From positions 6,272,001 to 6,336,000 of the forward strand of contig JAPYXD010000308.1 in the NCBI GenBank assembly GCA_030998225.1: a stretch of DNA of 64,000 nt, given 5' to 3'. The position numbers and the translations under genes are program-made. The notes beneath the pieces were generated by a model. It saw only the letters and a list, made by a program, of their open reading frames with translations. It was not told where the DNA came from and did not search any database. This DNA comes from Diplolepis rosae. Lineage: Eukaryota > Arthropoda > Insecta > Hymenoptera > Diplolepididae. Below, piece after piece: positions 1 through 9,640 of the stretch. How positions within the stretch are numbered: the first letter of the stretch is position 1; each line of letters starts with the position of its first letter.

Positions 1-20
1 AGCCGCGGGCAGTCAAGTTT

Positions 21-110
21 CGTGCGGTATGAACATTTTGCCCGTTGAAGCGGGCGGTATAAACATTATCGGCCTTTGAAGCGGGCGGTATGAACATTTC
101 TCCCGATTTT
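21..110. repeat. short tandem repeat, ~30-bp unit, three copies
   Basis: Three adjacent units share the core gcGGTATgAACATT followed by a variable spacer and a return to ttgaagcggg. The units are imperfect. The array begins at or before the window edge, so its full length is unknown. It is more GC-rich than the sequence after it. No coding or regulatory role is visible. Confidence 0.75.
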
Positions 111-394
111 GACGCCGAGGCACAATTGACTGCATGCCGCTCTACGCACAAGCATGCAATGCGACTTTTTCCGCCCGTTTGGACACAAATAGATTTGTTC
201 GCCCCAAACGGGTCAATAAAATTCACTTTATGACCCGCTAGTAGGAAAAGCAATTTGGATCTGCGCAATATTGAATAAAACGATAATGTTTTCACGTATC
301 TCGAGTCGCTTAGTTCGAATCTCACTGCAGAATTTCCCTAGAGTACCTCAGAATTCCACTAGCCTATGGTAAAACGTGTTAAGCTGAGAAAAAC

Positions 395-690
395 GTGCGA
401 TTTCTGGAAGGTTCTATTTTTGTGCAAGAAAGCTTATATATTTTCGTATTTTGAGTTCCTGAATTCATATCCGACGTGAAAAATGTTCTACAGTACTTCA
501 GAATTTCCCCAGCCTAGGGAAAAACGTAGAAAATTGTGCAAAAATCGAAGTTTCATGGTGGCCTTTTTCCTACGGGAAAGCTTATATCTTGCCGTCTGCT
601 GAGTTGCCGTGTTCATTTTTGTCATCAGAATTTTTATCCAGCTCCTAAAAATTGCCCCAGCCTACGAAAAATTCCATGATATTAGTTTGT
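395..690 (+). repeat. left inverted-repeat arm
   Basis: Begins at the GCGATTTCTGGAAGGTTC block and matches the reverse complement of 2650-2945 in the same order: GGTTCTATTTTTG, TTCGTATTTTGAGTTCCT, GACGTGAAAAATGTTC and AGAATTTCC. Similarity is highest at the outer end and decays inward. Confidence 0.75.
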
Positions 691-757
691 TCGTCTTTTC
701 CTTGTTCTTTTATCGTCAAACGTCCGACGGAGTGGAATCCTCTTTCTTTTTTTGCTT

Positions 758-2148
758 TCACCTGCAACATCCCTCTTCAACAACCAGCATAAAAACCGGC
801 ATCATGTGTTCATCCAATCGTTCCTGATAATGTCGCTCCATTTCTTTGATACCCTTTCGGAAACGTTCTCCTTGTTCCTCATTATAATCATCAAGATTTT
901 CAGGGAAGTGTTCGAGATGGGAATTACCTAAGGAATTTTCGGCAACTTTCTTGAAACTGATCCAAGCAGCTTTCTCCGTATCATTCATACTGTCAGTAAA
1001 CTTGTCATCATTTAACAATTTACGAATTTGAAGACCATCGAAAATTCCTGTCTTCAGTTTGGCGTCAGATATACTAGGAAACTTATTTCCTAAGTATGTG
1101 AAACAATCTCCTTCTTTTTTCAATGATTTAACAAACTGTTTCATCTAGCCAAGTTTAATATCAAGAGGGGGGATAAGAATTTTCGTAGGAACTACCAAAG
1201 GTTTCTGCAGTATATTTTTTAAGCCAGGATTGAATGAACTCCTCTCAGGCCATTTCTGTTTTTTGTAATGATTCTTGCGATCTCTGCTGTCCAACAAGCA
1301 CAAAAAGCATAAATGTTTGGTGAAGCCTGATTGTTGCCCTAACAGTATTGTTACAATTTTGAGATCTCCAGATATAATCCAGTTATGCTCCGAGTACTTA
1401 AGCACACTCAACACTTTCTCCATATTTACATAGCTTTCCTTCAATATGCTAGAGTGTGCTATTGGTATGGATGCGAATTTGTTGGTATTGTGGATCAACA
1501 CTGCTTTAAGACTGCGCTGACAGAAATCAATAAAAAGTCTCCACTCCTCATCTTTATAAACATTCGGTTTCAGTTCATTCATTAATCCATTAACATCTGA
1601 ACAATAAAGCAAATCAGATTCTCGAGAAAAGAAATTCAAAAACGCTTTTTTTCTGTTTCGATAAACATTGGATTGAGTTCCTTTCATTACCAAGTTTCTT
1701 TTATTCAAATCTGAAGCTAAATGTTCAGCAGGATCTTTGGGTAACCCTAAATATCTAATGAGGTCATTCAATGATTCTTGAGTGTAAAACTCAGGTTTCT
1801 TTTGTTGGCCTGGAGGAATGAATTCATCTTCATCGCTATCATCAGAGTTGCTCGCACTGTTGTCACTTGCGTATTCCTAGTGTGAATACGATTTGATGGC
1901 GATTTCCTTCAGAGCTGGAACGATTTTTTTTCGACAACCTCCATATTTTCAGAAGTCTTGATATTTTTGACATGTTCATTGCAAGAAACAGTCGGCTTAG
2001 TTACGCTAGGAACATTTGCATATTTGTTTTTTTGTGTGTTCGAATTTTTAAAGCCGACGATGTTTGTCATGCAAAAATAGCAATCTTTTTTCATCTTTAG
2101 GTTGGTTCCAAAGCGTTCTGCAGCATTCGAAACCAATCGAATCCTCAA
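758..2148 (-). pseudogene. broken copy of a multicopy arthropod protein family of unknown function
   Basis: I recognise this as a protein type recurring in many copies in insect and some other invertebrate genomes, usually annotated as uncharacterised; I know no proven function. Three pieces are seen. The N-terminal piece (2148-1909) carries CYFC and a YANVPS block. A middle piece opens from about 1876, with an acidic Ser/Asp linker and then LNDLIRYLGLP, and contains EWRLFIDFCQRSLKAVLIHN, SIPIAHS, NWIISGDLK, LLGQQ and LCFLCLLDSRD (end 1145). The C-terminal piece (1144-758) holds MKQFVKSLKKEGDCF, FPSISDAKLK and FPENLDDYNEEQGERF. One TAG at 1145-1147 separates the last two pieces where family members read through. 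A further TAG near 1878 and a frameshift split off the N-terminus. Between SLGN and SHLEHF several dozen residues expected from the family are missing. Confidence 0.7.
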
Positions 2149-2212
2149 AACAAATTTTTGGTCTAAATTTGGTTGTGTTTTTTGTGTTTTGAGGATTCGA
2201 TTGGTTTCGAAT
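2125..2212. repeat. short inverted repeat (hairpin) at the 5' end of the gene relic
   Basis: Arms at 2125-2154 and 2181-2212 both contain the ATTCGAAACCAATCGAATCC sequence or its complement, with ~26 bp between. The left arm lies inside the N-terminal coding piece, so the right arm is an inverted duplicate of coding sequence. Confidence 0.8.
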
Positions 2213-2649
2213 CCTTGAAATTTCTTATTGTGCTTTTGTTTGGACGTTAAGCGGAATCCGGGTTAGTGGTGATACGGGTTCAGGTTTAAAATTTAAGAGG
2301 ATATCAAATTCACAGAATCAACTTGCACATGGATATATTTTCATATGAACGCGGAGTAATTCTCTGAAAATTAAATTCATTTCCACAGGCCTAGGTTAAA
2401 TTAAGAGAGTCAAAAATATTTCGTAGCCTGTGTGTGATTCAATCATGCTACCAATTTTAAAATGCGCAAGTTCGACCCACATTGAAACTGTAGTTTTTCT
2501 CAGTTATAACTTTTCTTTCCTATGCTAGAAAGTAAAAGTGATATACAAAACAGAAAAAACGAGGACAAATTTTAGTTCTGTCCCTCACAATGCTTAAACA
2601 CATGATATATGCTCGTCAGCTTTTACCATGTAAAAATAAAGTCACCGTA

Positions 2650-2945
2650 AAACCCACGTACTACACTTTTTACCTTAGACTAGGAAAATTTCTAGGTCCT
2701 GTAGAAAAAGTCTGATATCAAATATGAATTCAGCGACTCAAAAGACGAGAAAACATAAGCTTCTCCGTATAAAAAAAGGCTACGTGAAATTCTAAGCTTC
2801 CCTTATCTTTGCACATTTTCCCTACGCTAGGGAAATTCTAAAGTACTGTGGAACATTTTTCACGTCAGATATGAATTGAGGAACTCAAAATACGAAAATA
2901 TATAAGCTTTTTTGCGCAAAAATAGAACCTTCCAGAAATCGCAAG
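2650..2945 (-). repeat. right inverted-repeat arm
   Basis: Reverse-complement partner of 395-690. It ends at 2945, exactly where the minisatellite unit starts, so the outermost part of this arm may have been lost or replaced. Confidence 0.75.
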
Positions 2946-2949
2946 TCTT

Positions 2950-3830
2950 GAGAATTTGCTTTTGTGCTTTTTAGCAGGAAGTTAATTCTGAAATTCAAGT
3001 TTAAACTTCAATTTTTATTCATATTTTCTTTTTTTAAGGATTTACTCTTGTGCTTTTTAGCAGAGGTTCAATCCTAGAATTCAATCTTTCATTCTCTTTA
3101 GCAGAAAGTTATCTATGAAATTCAAACTCTTGTGCTTTTTAGCAGAGAGACTGAAATTTAAACTTAATTTTTTTTAAATCCAATTTTTTTTTATTAGGAA
3201 TTTATAATTATGTTCTTTAGCAGGGTGTCCATTCTAGAGTTCAGTCTCTCATGCTCTTTAGCTGTAAGCCTTTATTCAACCATAGGGAAATAATCCTTCC
3301 TTTTCCACAAAAAATTGAGTATTTAAGAATTCGCTTTTGTGCTCTTGAACAGGAAGATAATTCTGAAATTCAAGTTCTTGTGCTATTTAGCAGAGACACT
3401 GAATTTTAAACTTCAATTTTTATTCATATTTTCTTCTATTCAGTATTTACTTCTGTGCTCTTTAGCAGGGTGTCAATTCTAGAATTAAGTCTTTTATGCT
3501 CTTTAACAGAAAGCCATAATGCGACAGTAAGAAAATAATCCTTCCTTTTTACAAAAAATTGAGTTTTTGAGAATTCACTTTTGTGCTCTTTAGCAGGAAG
3601 TTAATTCTGAAATTCAAGCTCTTATGCACCTTAGCAGAGTATCAATCCTAGAATTAAATCTTTCGTACTCTTTAGAAGAAATCCTTAATTCGATAGTCAG
3701 AAAATAATCCTTCCTTTTCCATAAAAATTGAGTTTTTGAGAATTCGCTTTTGTGCTCTTTAGCAGGAAGTTAATTCTGAAATTCAAGCCCTTTTGCTATT
3801 TATTAGAGAGACTGAATTTAAACCCCAATT
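2950..3830. repeat. degenerate minisatellite with TGTGCTCTTTAGCAG core
   Basis: The core TGTGCTCTTTAGCAG recurs many times. It alternates with TTAATTCTGAAATTCAAG, with TCTAGAATT-type spacers and with a longer AATAATCCTTCCTTTTC block. Long-period recurrences of the GAGAATTCGCTTTTGTGC start lie near 2950, 3328, 3569 and 3739, so the higher-order period is irregular. No open frame runs through it. Confidence 0.85.
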
Positions 3831-3834
3831 TTTA

Positions 3835-4105
3835 AAAATTATTTTATTCTTTAATTCCACTTTTCCTCCTGCTGTTTTCCATATATCCTAACCTGCCATT
3901 AGTCACGGCTGCAAGCGCAAACATAGATCGCGTGTACGTCGACAAGCAAGAGAAAAATTTGACAATATGTTGAACGAGTAAGAGTTTTAATTCAATCAAA
4001 ATTCTCGTTGTTCTCTCGCTCTAAAGCACGTACAGATGGAATTCTACGAAGACCCTATTTGAAGCAAGAACATTCTCAAATTTCCTTGCGGCACAACGCG
4101 CGTTA
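3835..4105. other. no gene seen; flank of the Gypsy relic
   Basis: AT-rich run-out of the minisatellite, then moderately GC-rich sequence leading into the pol relic. It may include retroelement sequence upstream of the open frame, but no LTR end or primer-binding site could be recognised. Confidence 0.4.
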
Positions 4106-5160
4106 GTGTTTGCTTCCAACCCTATCACACCGATCCCTTCCTTCGATCGAGAATCACAGAAAGATAGAAAATCGCTTAAAACCGAAGTTAAACCTTTTTC
4201 CAGAATATTAAAAATTAGAGCTAGAACAAGACAACTTGTTGCTATAAGCGTCACGAACCCGGAGGTTGCAGAATGCTACCTGTCTAAACTGGATACCCCC
4301 GAAGGGCTCTACCTAGAAGAGTCAGCAGTCTCTATCCACGATGGCGTCTGTCACGCAATTGCCATTAATACCACCGAAAGCAACATCGATATAGAAATTG
4401 CTCCCCAGGATCTTATACCGTTCGATTTCTGTCAATTCCCTGGTAAGGTACTTTTTGACTCAGAACCCAAATACTCTATCCCAGGTTCACGGGGATATCT
4501 GAGCTCTTATGCGCAGCGTGTCGAACGAGTAAAAAAGAGCCTGCATCTTTCTCATTTCAATGATAAAGACAAGAACTATTTTTTTCGATGGGCTGATGAC
4601 TACGCTGATATTTTCCACCTAAATGGTGAAAGATTTAGCAGCACTCATCTGATCCAACACCGATTTCGAACATCGGATAATGAGATGATCGCAAAGAAGC
4701 AATACCCTCATGATGCGACAGACCAAGTCATCCTGCAAACTGAAAGACAATACAATAACGGAATTATTGGTGACTCTAAATCTGCTTACAATTCCCCACT
4801 TTGGATTGTTCCAAAGAAACTCGACGCCTCTGGAGAGAAGAAGTGGAGAGTTGTTATTGATTTTAGAGCCCTTAACGAAAAGGCAAACGGGGATGCCTAC
4901 CCTTGCCTAACATCACTGGTATTCTAGACCTCTTGGGGAATGCACAGTAATTTTGTGTGTTTAATCTAGCCAGCGGCTTCCAGCAAACAGCGTTTTCCAC
5001 CCCCCGTGGACACTTTGAGTATCTGAGGATGCCGATGGGAAATAAAAATGCTTCTACTATCTTCCAACGTCTCATGGACGCTGTTTTGAAGGGCATGCAT
5101 GGAACCCAAGTTTTCGTCTATCTGGATGACATCGTTATTATATTATTATTATACAAGGGA
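4106..5160 (+). pseudogene. Gypsy-type retrotransposon pol fragment (pre-RT linker and partial reverse transcriptase)
   Basis: The first open piece (to 4924) ends in an RT fingers region: SAYNSPLWIVPKK, then WRVVIDFRALNEK (RT motifs 1-2) and DAYP. A second piece in another frame continues with FNLASGFQQTAFSTP (motif A, the D replaced by N), HFEYLRMPMGNKNAS (motif B) and VFVYLDDIVII, the YLDD box. A frameshift just after DAYP (about 4900) and an in-frame TAA at about 4948 break the gene. The normal family order continues with the RT thumb, RNase H and integrase, but here the frame runs into a TTA microsatellite right after the YLDD box. Upstream residues resemble the linker between protease and RT; no protease motif is visible. 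Motif order points to Ty3/Gypsy rather than BEL or Copia. Confidence 0.85.
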
Positions 5161-5198
5161 AACTGAACAGAGATATTGAAGTCTTGTAAGGAAACCCT

Positions 5199-5957
5199 GT
5201 GGCTGACGGGCAACGCTCAGAATCTACTGACTCCACTGACTCCTACGATTCTGACGACTTTGACAAATCCTACAAATCCTCTTCCCTGCAAAAAAACTAT
5301 GAAAACATTAAGAGATTCACAGGATACCCATCGGACACCGAAAAAGTGTTAAGAATAACACGTTCCGGGGCATCGCGGGCAGAACCTAGTAAAGGTTAAC
5401 CTTCCTCCACCAGTCAGGAGCCCTCAGATTCTACTGGACGCATAACCCAAACGAAAAAATCCATACAGTCAAAGAACCAATCCACTTCCAGACCCAGTGT
5501 GAAATTCACGTTGACACTAAGGAACAAAGGAAAACCTTCTGTGCCCCGATCTATCTCCTTCAACGCAGCAAGGAATAAACCCACAGTTCCTCCACAAGCG
5601 TCCATCTCAGCTGTAGCAATGCCTAAGCGACGAGGAAGGCCAAGAAAGGACCCTGCTCCCAAAAATCCCGAAGAAGCTTACAAGCTCCAGTGTGAACCGA
5701 AACGCCGATCTCAGGAATTGGGCCTGTCCAGGATGACTACCTGGTGTATTTTGCGATTGGATCTTGGCCTGCATCCCTATAAGATGATTCTGGCCCAAGA
5801 ACTGAAGCCTAATGACCATCGTTTGCGTCGGGAGTTCGCGGATTGGCCTCTGGAATCAATTGAAAATGATCCCAATTTTCATCAAAAAATCATCTTTTCT
5901 GATGAGGCGCATTTTTGGCTCAAGTCTCGGGGGACATTTGGCCGATATATTGTTTAA
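5199..5957 (+). pseudogene. AT-hook ORF fused in frame to a mariner transposase fragment
   Basis: One reading frame runs from about 5190 to 5957, interrupted only by a TAA at 5397-5399. The first part is low complexity (Ser, Asp, Thr, Lys) with ITRSG. The middle has a canonical AT-hook, PKRRGRPRKDP (about 5622-5654), followed by NPEEAYKLQ. At about 5696 the frame passes without a break into mariner transposase sequence beginning RRSQELGLSRMTTW, which continues to SDEAHFWLKSRGTF and a stop. The AT-hook part is unidentified; it follows the Gypsy relic directly and could be gag-like or of host origin. The fusion looks like an accident of insertion or deletion, and I have no evidence that it is expressed. 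Confidence 0.55.
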
Positions 5958-6071
5958 ATCATAAATGGCATAGAATATCCAATATAATAAAAAAGATTTC
6001 GATCAATTCCGAATGAATATTCAGTGTTTTTTTTCAATTTCAAAACATATCACCCTTATTGGGAAACCCTT
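5696..6071 (+). mobile_element. 5'-truncated copy of a mariner deletion derivative
   Basis: Identical in layout to the right part of the element at 12751-13507 but in the opposite orientation. It ends in the same terminal sequence (ATATCACCCTTATTGGGAAA...CCCTT) followed by TA at 6072-6073. The other terminus is missing; the copy starts inside the transposase. It shares the internal deletion junction (HFWL followed by KSRGTF and a stop) with the 12,751 copy, so both derive from one already deleted master. Confidence 0.85.
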
Positions 6072-6092
6072 TATATTATATTATGTATTGTA

Positions 6093-7004
6093 TTAGGTGC
6101 GCAACTAAGTTCCCGCTGTTTTTTTGATGAAAATGCAACTTTATTGTGAAAAAATGGTTACAAATGAATCATTCAAAGTATTGCCCATCGTTAGCTACAA
6201 CTTTTGCCCATCTTTCTAGTAGAGCTCGAATACCGTTACGGTAAAAGTGTTTATCTTTTGAGGCTACCCACGAATCAAGCCATTTTTCGATGTCTTCATA
6301 TGAGCGAAACTGCTGATCAGCCAGACCATGTGCCATCAACCGGAACAAGTAATAATCAGACGGCTCAATATCTGGAGAATACGGCGAATGGGGTAGGACT
6401 TTCCATTTGAACGCTTCCAGGTATGTTTTAACGGGTTTGGCAACTTGAGGCCGAACGTTGTCATGCTGTAGAATCACTTTTTCCTGTCTCTGCTTGTATT
6501 CTGGCCGTTTTTCGCGCAGCGCTCGGCTCAAACGCATCAATTGCGTTCGATACCGCTCCCCAGTGATGTTTTCGTTCGGTTTCAACAGCTCATAATAAAT
6601 AACATCAACGGCTTCGAAAGTTTTCGGCCTTCCTTCACGCGGACGGTCGTCAACATCGAAATCACCGTCTTTGAAGCGACAGAACCAATCACGGCACGTT
6701 GTTTCACTAAGAGCAGCATCTTCGTAAACTTTTTGGAGCTCTCGATGCGCTTCAACCGCCGTTTTCTTCGAATGAAAGAGGAAAATCAACACTTCCCGCA
6801 AATGACGATTATTCGACACTAAATCAGACATTTTAACACAACCAAAAGTATATGACGCCAAAACAAAATGACTAATGTGTCAAAACGGTTTGTTTACTAT
6901 ATGTTTAAGCTTGGTTTATGACGTTTTGGATAGGTAAAAATCGACCATCACTTACTGCTGGAGCCATCTATTGACAAACAGCGGGAACATAGTTGCACGC
7001 CTAA
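6093..7004 (-). mobile_element. internally deleted mariner, TA target duplication
   Basis: Terminal inverted repeats begin TTAGGTGCGCAACTAAGTTC on the left and end in the complementary GAACATAGTTGCACGCCTAA on the right. TA dinucleotides flank both ends (6091-6092, 7005-7006). The length of 912 bp is short of the ~1.3 kb of complete mariners. A second, more deleted relative lies at 40017-40629. Confidence 0.93.
6169..6861 (-). pseudogene. mariner transposase (DD34D type), first catalytic block deleted
   Basis: 230 residues against about 345 in complete mariners. The N-terminal helix-turn-helix is present: LREVLIFLFHSKKTA, ETTCRDWFCRFKDGDFDVDD and RPREGRPKTFE. The sequence then jumps to VDVIYYELLKP, so the segment with the first catalytic Asp is lost. 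The second Asp is in ILQHDNVRPQ and the third in SPDIEPSDYYLF, giving the DD34D-type spacing for the last pair. The C-terminus (VVANDGQYFE) is complete. The frame stays open, but the product cannot form the catalytic triad. The start could be the first Met or the MSDLV Met ten codons in; relatives favour the latter. Confidence 0.9.
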
Positions 7005-7009
7005 TATTA

Positions 7010-9225
7010 TTAAATACCGGTTAATATTATACTGATTTCACATTGTTAACGTAAGAAATGGAAATTATACATATATCCGTTGGTGTGATCATACGCGTCG
7101 ATCTACGTCGATTTTATGTTACATTAAATCGTATATTAACATCATGTCAATTAATATATGTAATTTTATGTAGTGGATATATATATATATATACGTGAAT
7201 TTATTTAATTCTTTATATTAAAAATTAATTTGCAACAGCTTTAGAATTTCGCTTGGAAAAACGTATAGAGTTAAAAGGACATTATGTTGAAAAATAAAAA
7301 AAATCTACACAAAATAATTTGTGAAGATATAGAACTATAGAACTATAGAACAGTTGCTAGGATTAAAGAGGTGAATTTTTCTAGTAAGTATTAGTCGTTA
7401 TTGTACTGAGCATAGAACTTACCAGTTCAATGTGGATTTGGATATTTGCTAGGGAATACCAATCTCTTGTAAGTCTCCAATGGGAATGCTAGGAACGACG
7501 TTAGGGAATTCTCCATTTAGATCCAGAAAGGGCCTGCCACGGTCTCGCTGTTTGCAAAACCTGAAGCGGTTTTGGTTGACAAGATAGCTAGGCTGTCCGT
7601 GCAGGATCTGCTCTCAACAAAACTAAATCGAGCAGGAAATAGGACAGTTTGTTGTATATGAGTTTCTTTGTTATCTTTAATACATATATGATACTAATGA
7701 AATTGGACAAAGAAAATAAAGAAAAATAAGAAAATAAGATTTGCCACTTGTCTTTTTCTTACAGATTATATTTTAGAGCCATATTTTTTCCAGCGACTCG
7801 AGAGGTTGGTGAATTGGCAGTGCTAGAATCGGTAAGGTTAGATTAGATCAATTGAGAAAGTGGGCTTTCCAGGAAATTATTGATCGTATAACTGGAATAT
7901 TATCATTCCTAACAGGATACCACTGAGAGGTATAATCGAGTTACATAAAGCCAGAGGTTATCTCTGCGTTAATGTCTGAATTCTGGCATGTAAAGGGTGT
8001 GCTGCAAGCGAGTCGATTGGCAGAATCTTAGTCAGAATTGAGATTATGTCTTTCGGTCTATGTTTTTTACGTTTGATTAGTGAACTGATGCTTCTACTGC
8101 TGGTAGCGTTATTGTTTTTGAAAAACATGAGAGCATTCGCGCCAACAATAATTTCCAAGAGGGAAACGATTTTGTTAAGCAGGTTCTCTGTAGAACCAAC
8201 ACAAAATACACCAAACCTCAAGTAGTTTCGTGTTTTTATCGCGTAGGGCATGCCTCTTCAACGCTTTTGATTGTCGTTGTTTCAGAAAATGAGTTTCAAT
8301 TAAAATCTTACCTTCCCTGGGAACAAGGCTAACAAATTCCGGTATTGAGCATCGAGGGTCACTCAGATTTAGCCTACTTTGGTTATATTTTGACTTTGAA
8401 GCACAAAGAAATGAACAAACTTACGTACTGCCCAACGTGACATCCTTCTAATTCGTAATACCAATCCTAGATCCCCAAGAAAAACTCATAGATGTCTGCT
8501 AATGTGTCGTTCCACTGAGCAAGCGCGTGTATTTTCACGTGCAATTAAAAAAAACTGTTCACTGATATTTGAGTTATATTTGATTGAGCGCTTTTTCTGC
8601 TGCACGCTTGACCAGACGTTATGACATTATTGCGAACTCAGTAGGTGAGCAATGTTTCAGCTGCACGCTGTGCTCTACTCTGAAGACGCTGAATGAGTGC
8701 ACTAGGCAAGTACGATTGTTACTCTCAGCTCATGCTAGCACCATATTTATATTCGTGAAGACATATTCTGCATGCACAACGTGTGGGTCTTGCCCATCTA
8801 CGTATATTATTATCTGTGTTAAATCAGAAAATTGACCCTGATTAAGTCCCAGCTATTCTGCCCAAGGGGATGATGTATCGATTTAATGCGAGGTTCAATC
8901 ATTTTTATGGATATATTAAAATATTATACTATATACTTAAATTCAAACCTTTTCAGGCTTTGAAATGTTTCGTTTCAATTCAGGATCAATAGCGTTCTCA
9001 ATATAAGCTCAGATTTGTTCGTGGCATCAAATCTTATTACTATTTACATTAAAATTAAAACCTTTCTGCGCAACCATTAGCAACCGTGTGAATGCTCTGC
9101 GCAAGTAGGCGGAGTTGAAGCGTCAACGAAGAAAAGGAGAATTCTCGACGGAGCACTTAAAAGAAGGAGAAAATAAGAAAACAGAGGAAGCGCCAAAAAC
9201 TGACGTTGGATAAAATATGCGATAT
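7010..9225. other. long stretch with no identifiable gene
   Basis: AT-rich DNA with a (TA)n run near 7180-7192. On the plus strand, open stretches near 7540-7650 and 7810-7990 look vaguely protein-like (for example FAKPEAVLVDKIARLSV) but are short and unrecognised. The segment 9020-9100 resembles one arm of the MITE at 15836-16081. Nothing else could be assigned. Confidence 0.5.
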
Positions 9226-9228
9226 TAA

Positions 9229-9390
9229 AAAATTGGTGTTAGCGGTATTTCTATTTTGGAAGGTATAAGTGGCCTTTTAGGTGTTGTATAGATTTTATTG
9301 AAAAATCATCGACGTTTCGACCAAATTGTTGGTCCTTATCAAGACTACAAGTACAAAGGAATATCTAACATTATTATTTATCAGAAAAAT
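9229..9390 (-). repeat. 3'-side PLE terminal repeat
   Basis: Contains ATTGGTGTTAGCGGTATTTC, TATAAGTGGCCTTTTAGGTG, TATAGATTTTATTGAAAAA and the GACGTTTCGACC hammerhead-like segment. It matches 14682-14760 directly and 14796-14910 in inverted orientation. Confidence 0.8.
9312..9346 (-). ncRNA. hammerhead-ribozyme-like motif in PLE terminal repeat
   Basis: On the minus strand the sequence reads CTTGATAAGG, a GACC/GGTC helix closing a short loop, then CGAAACGTC. The GAAAC-GTC half matches the hammerhead core. The CTGANGA half is altered (CTTGATAAG), so this copy is probably not self-cleaving. Hammerhead motifs are known in PLE terminal repeats. Confidence 0.5.
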
Positions 9391-9640
9391 GAAGAAAAGT
9401 TACAAACATAAATTAAAATTAAAAGAAAAAGAGAAATACATACCGAAAGATAAATTTCCAATCATCTTTTTTCTTCAACACAGTGACATGATAAATGTCA
9501 ATTTTATAGTATTCAATATGTTTCAAAGTTTTTTTTTATAAAAATCAATGTTAGATTATAAATATGTATAAAAATCCTGCTTTGTTGATAAAATTTTATA
9601 GCATAGGATTTTTTTAGAATTAAAAATTCATTGAAATTAA

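Larger units (their letters stand above)
290..2945. mobile_element. candidate DNA transposon with long inverted repeats around a broken gene
   Basis: A left arm (about 395-690) and a right arm (about 2650-2945) are inverted copies of each other, readable over roughly 295 bp with scattered differences. The arms are built from ~150-bp sub-repeats recurring near 290, 434 and 592, each containing a TTTGAGT-like block, a cagAATTTCCC block and an AGCTTATAT block. The left side carries one sub-repeat further out (290-395) that is missing on the right, where a minisatellite begins at once. A degenerate minus-strand gene occupies 758-2148 between the arms. The arrangement resembles a TIR DNA transposon with its gene, but I see no clear target duplication, and two independent inverted insertions remain possible. 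Confidence 0.55.

Noticed and set aside
7958..8251. 97-codon minus-strand frame
   Set aside because: No recognisable motif; the opposite strand has an equally plausible broken frame, so neither could be supported as a gene.
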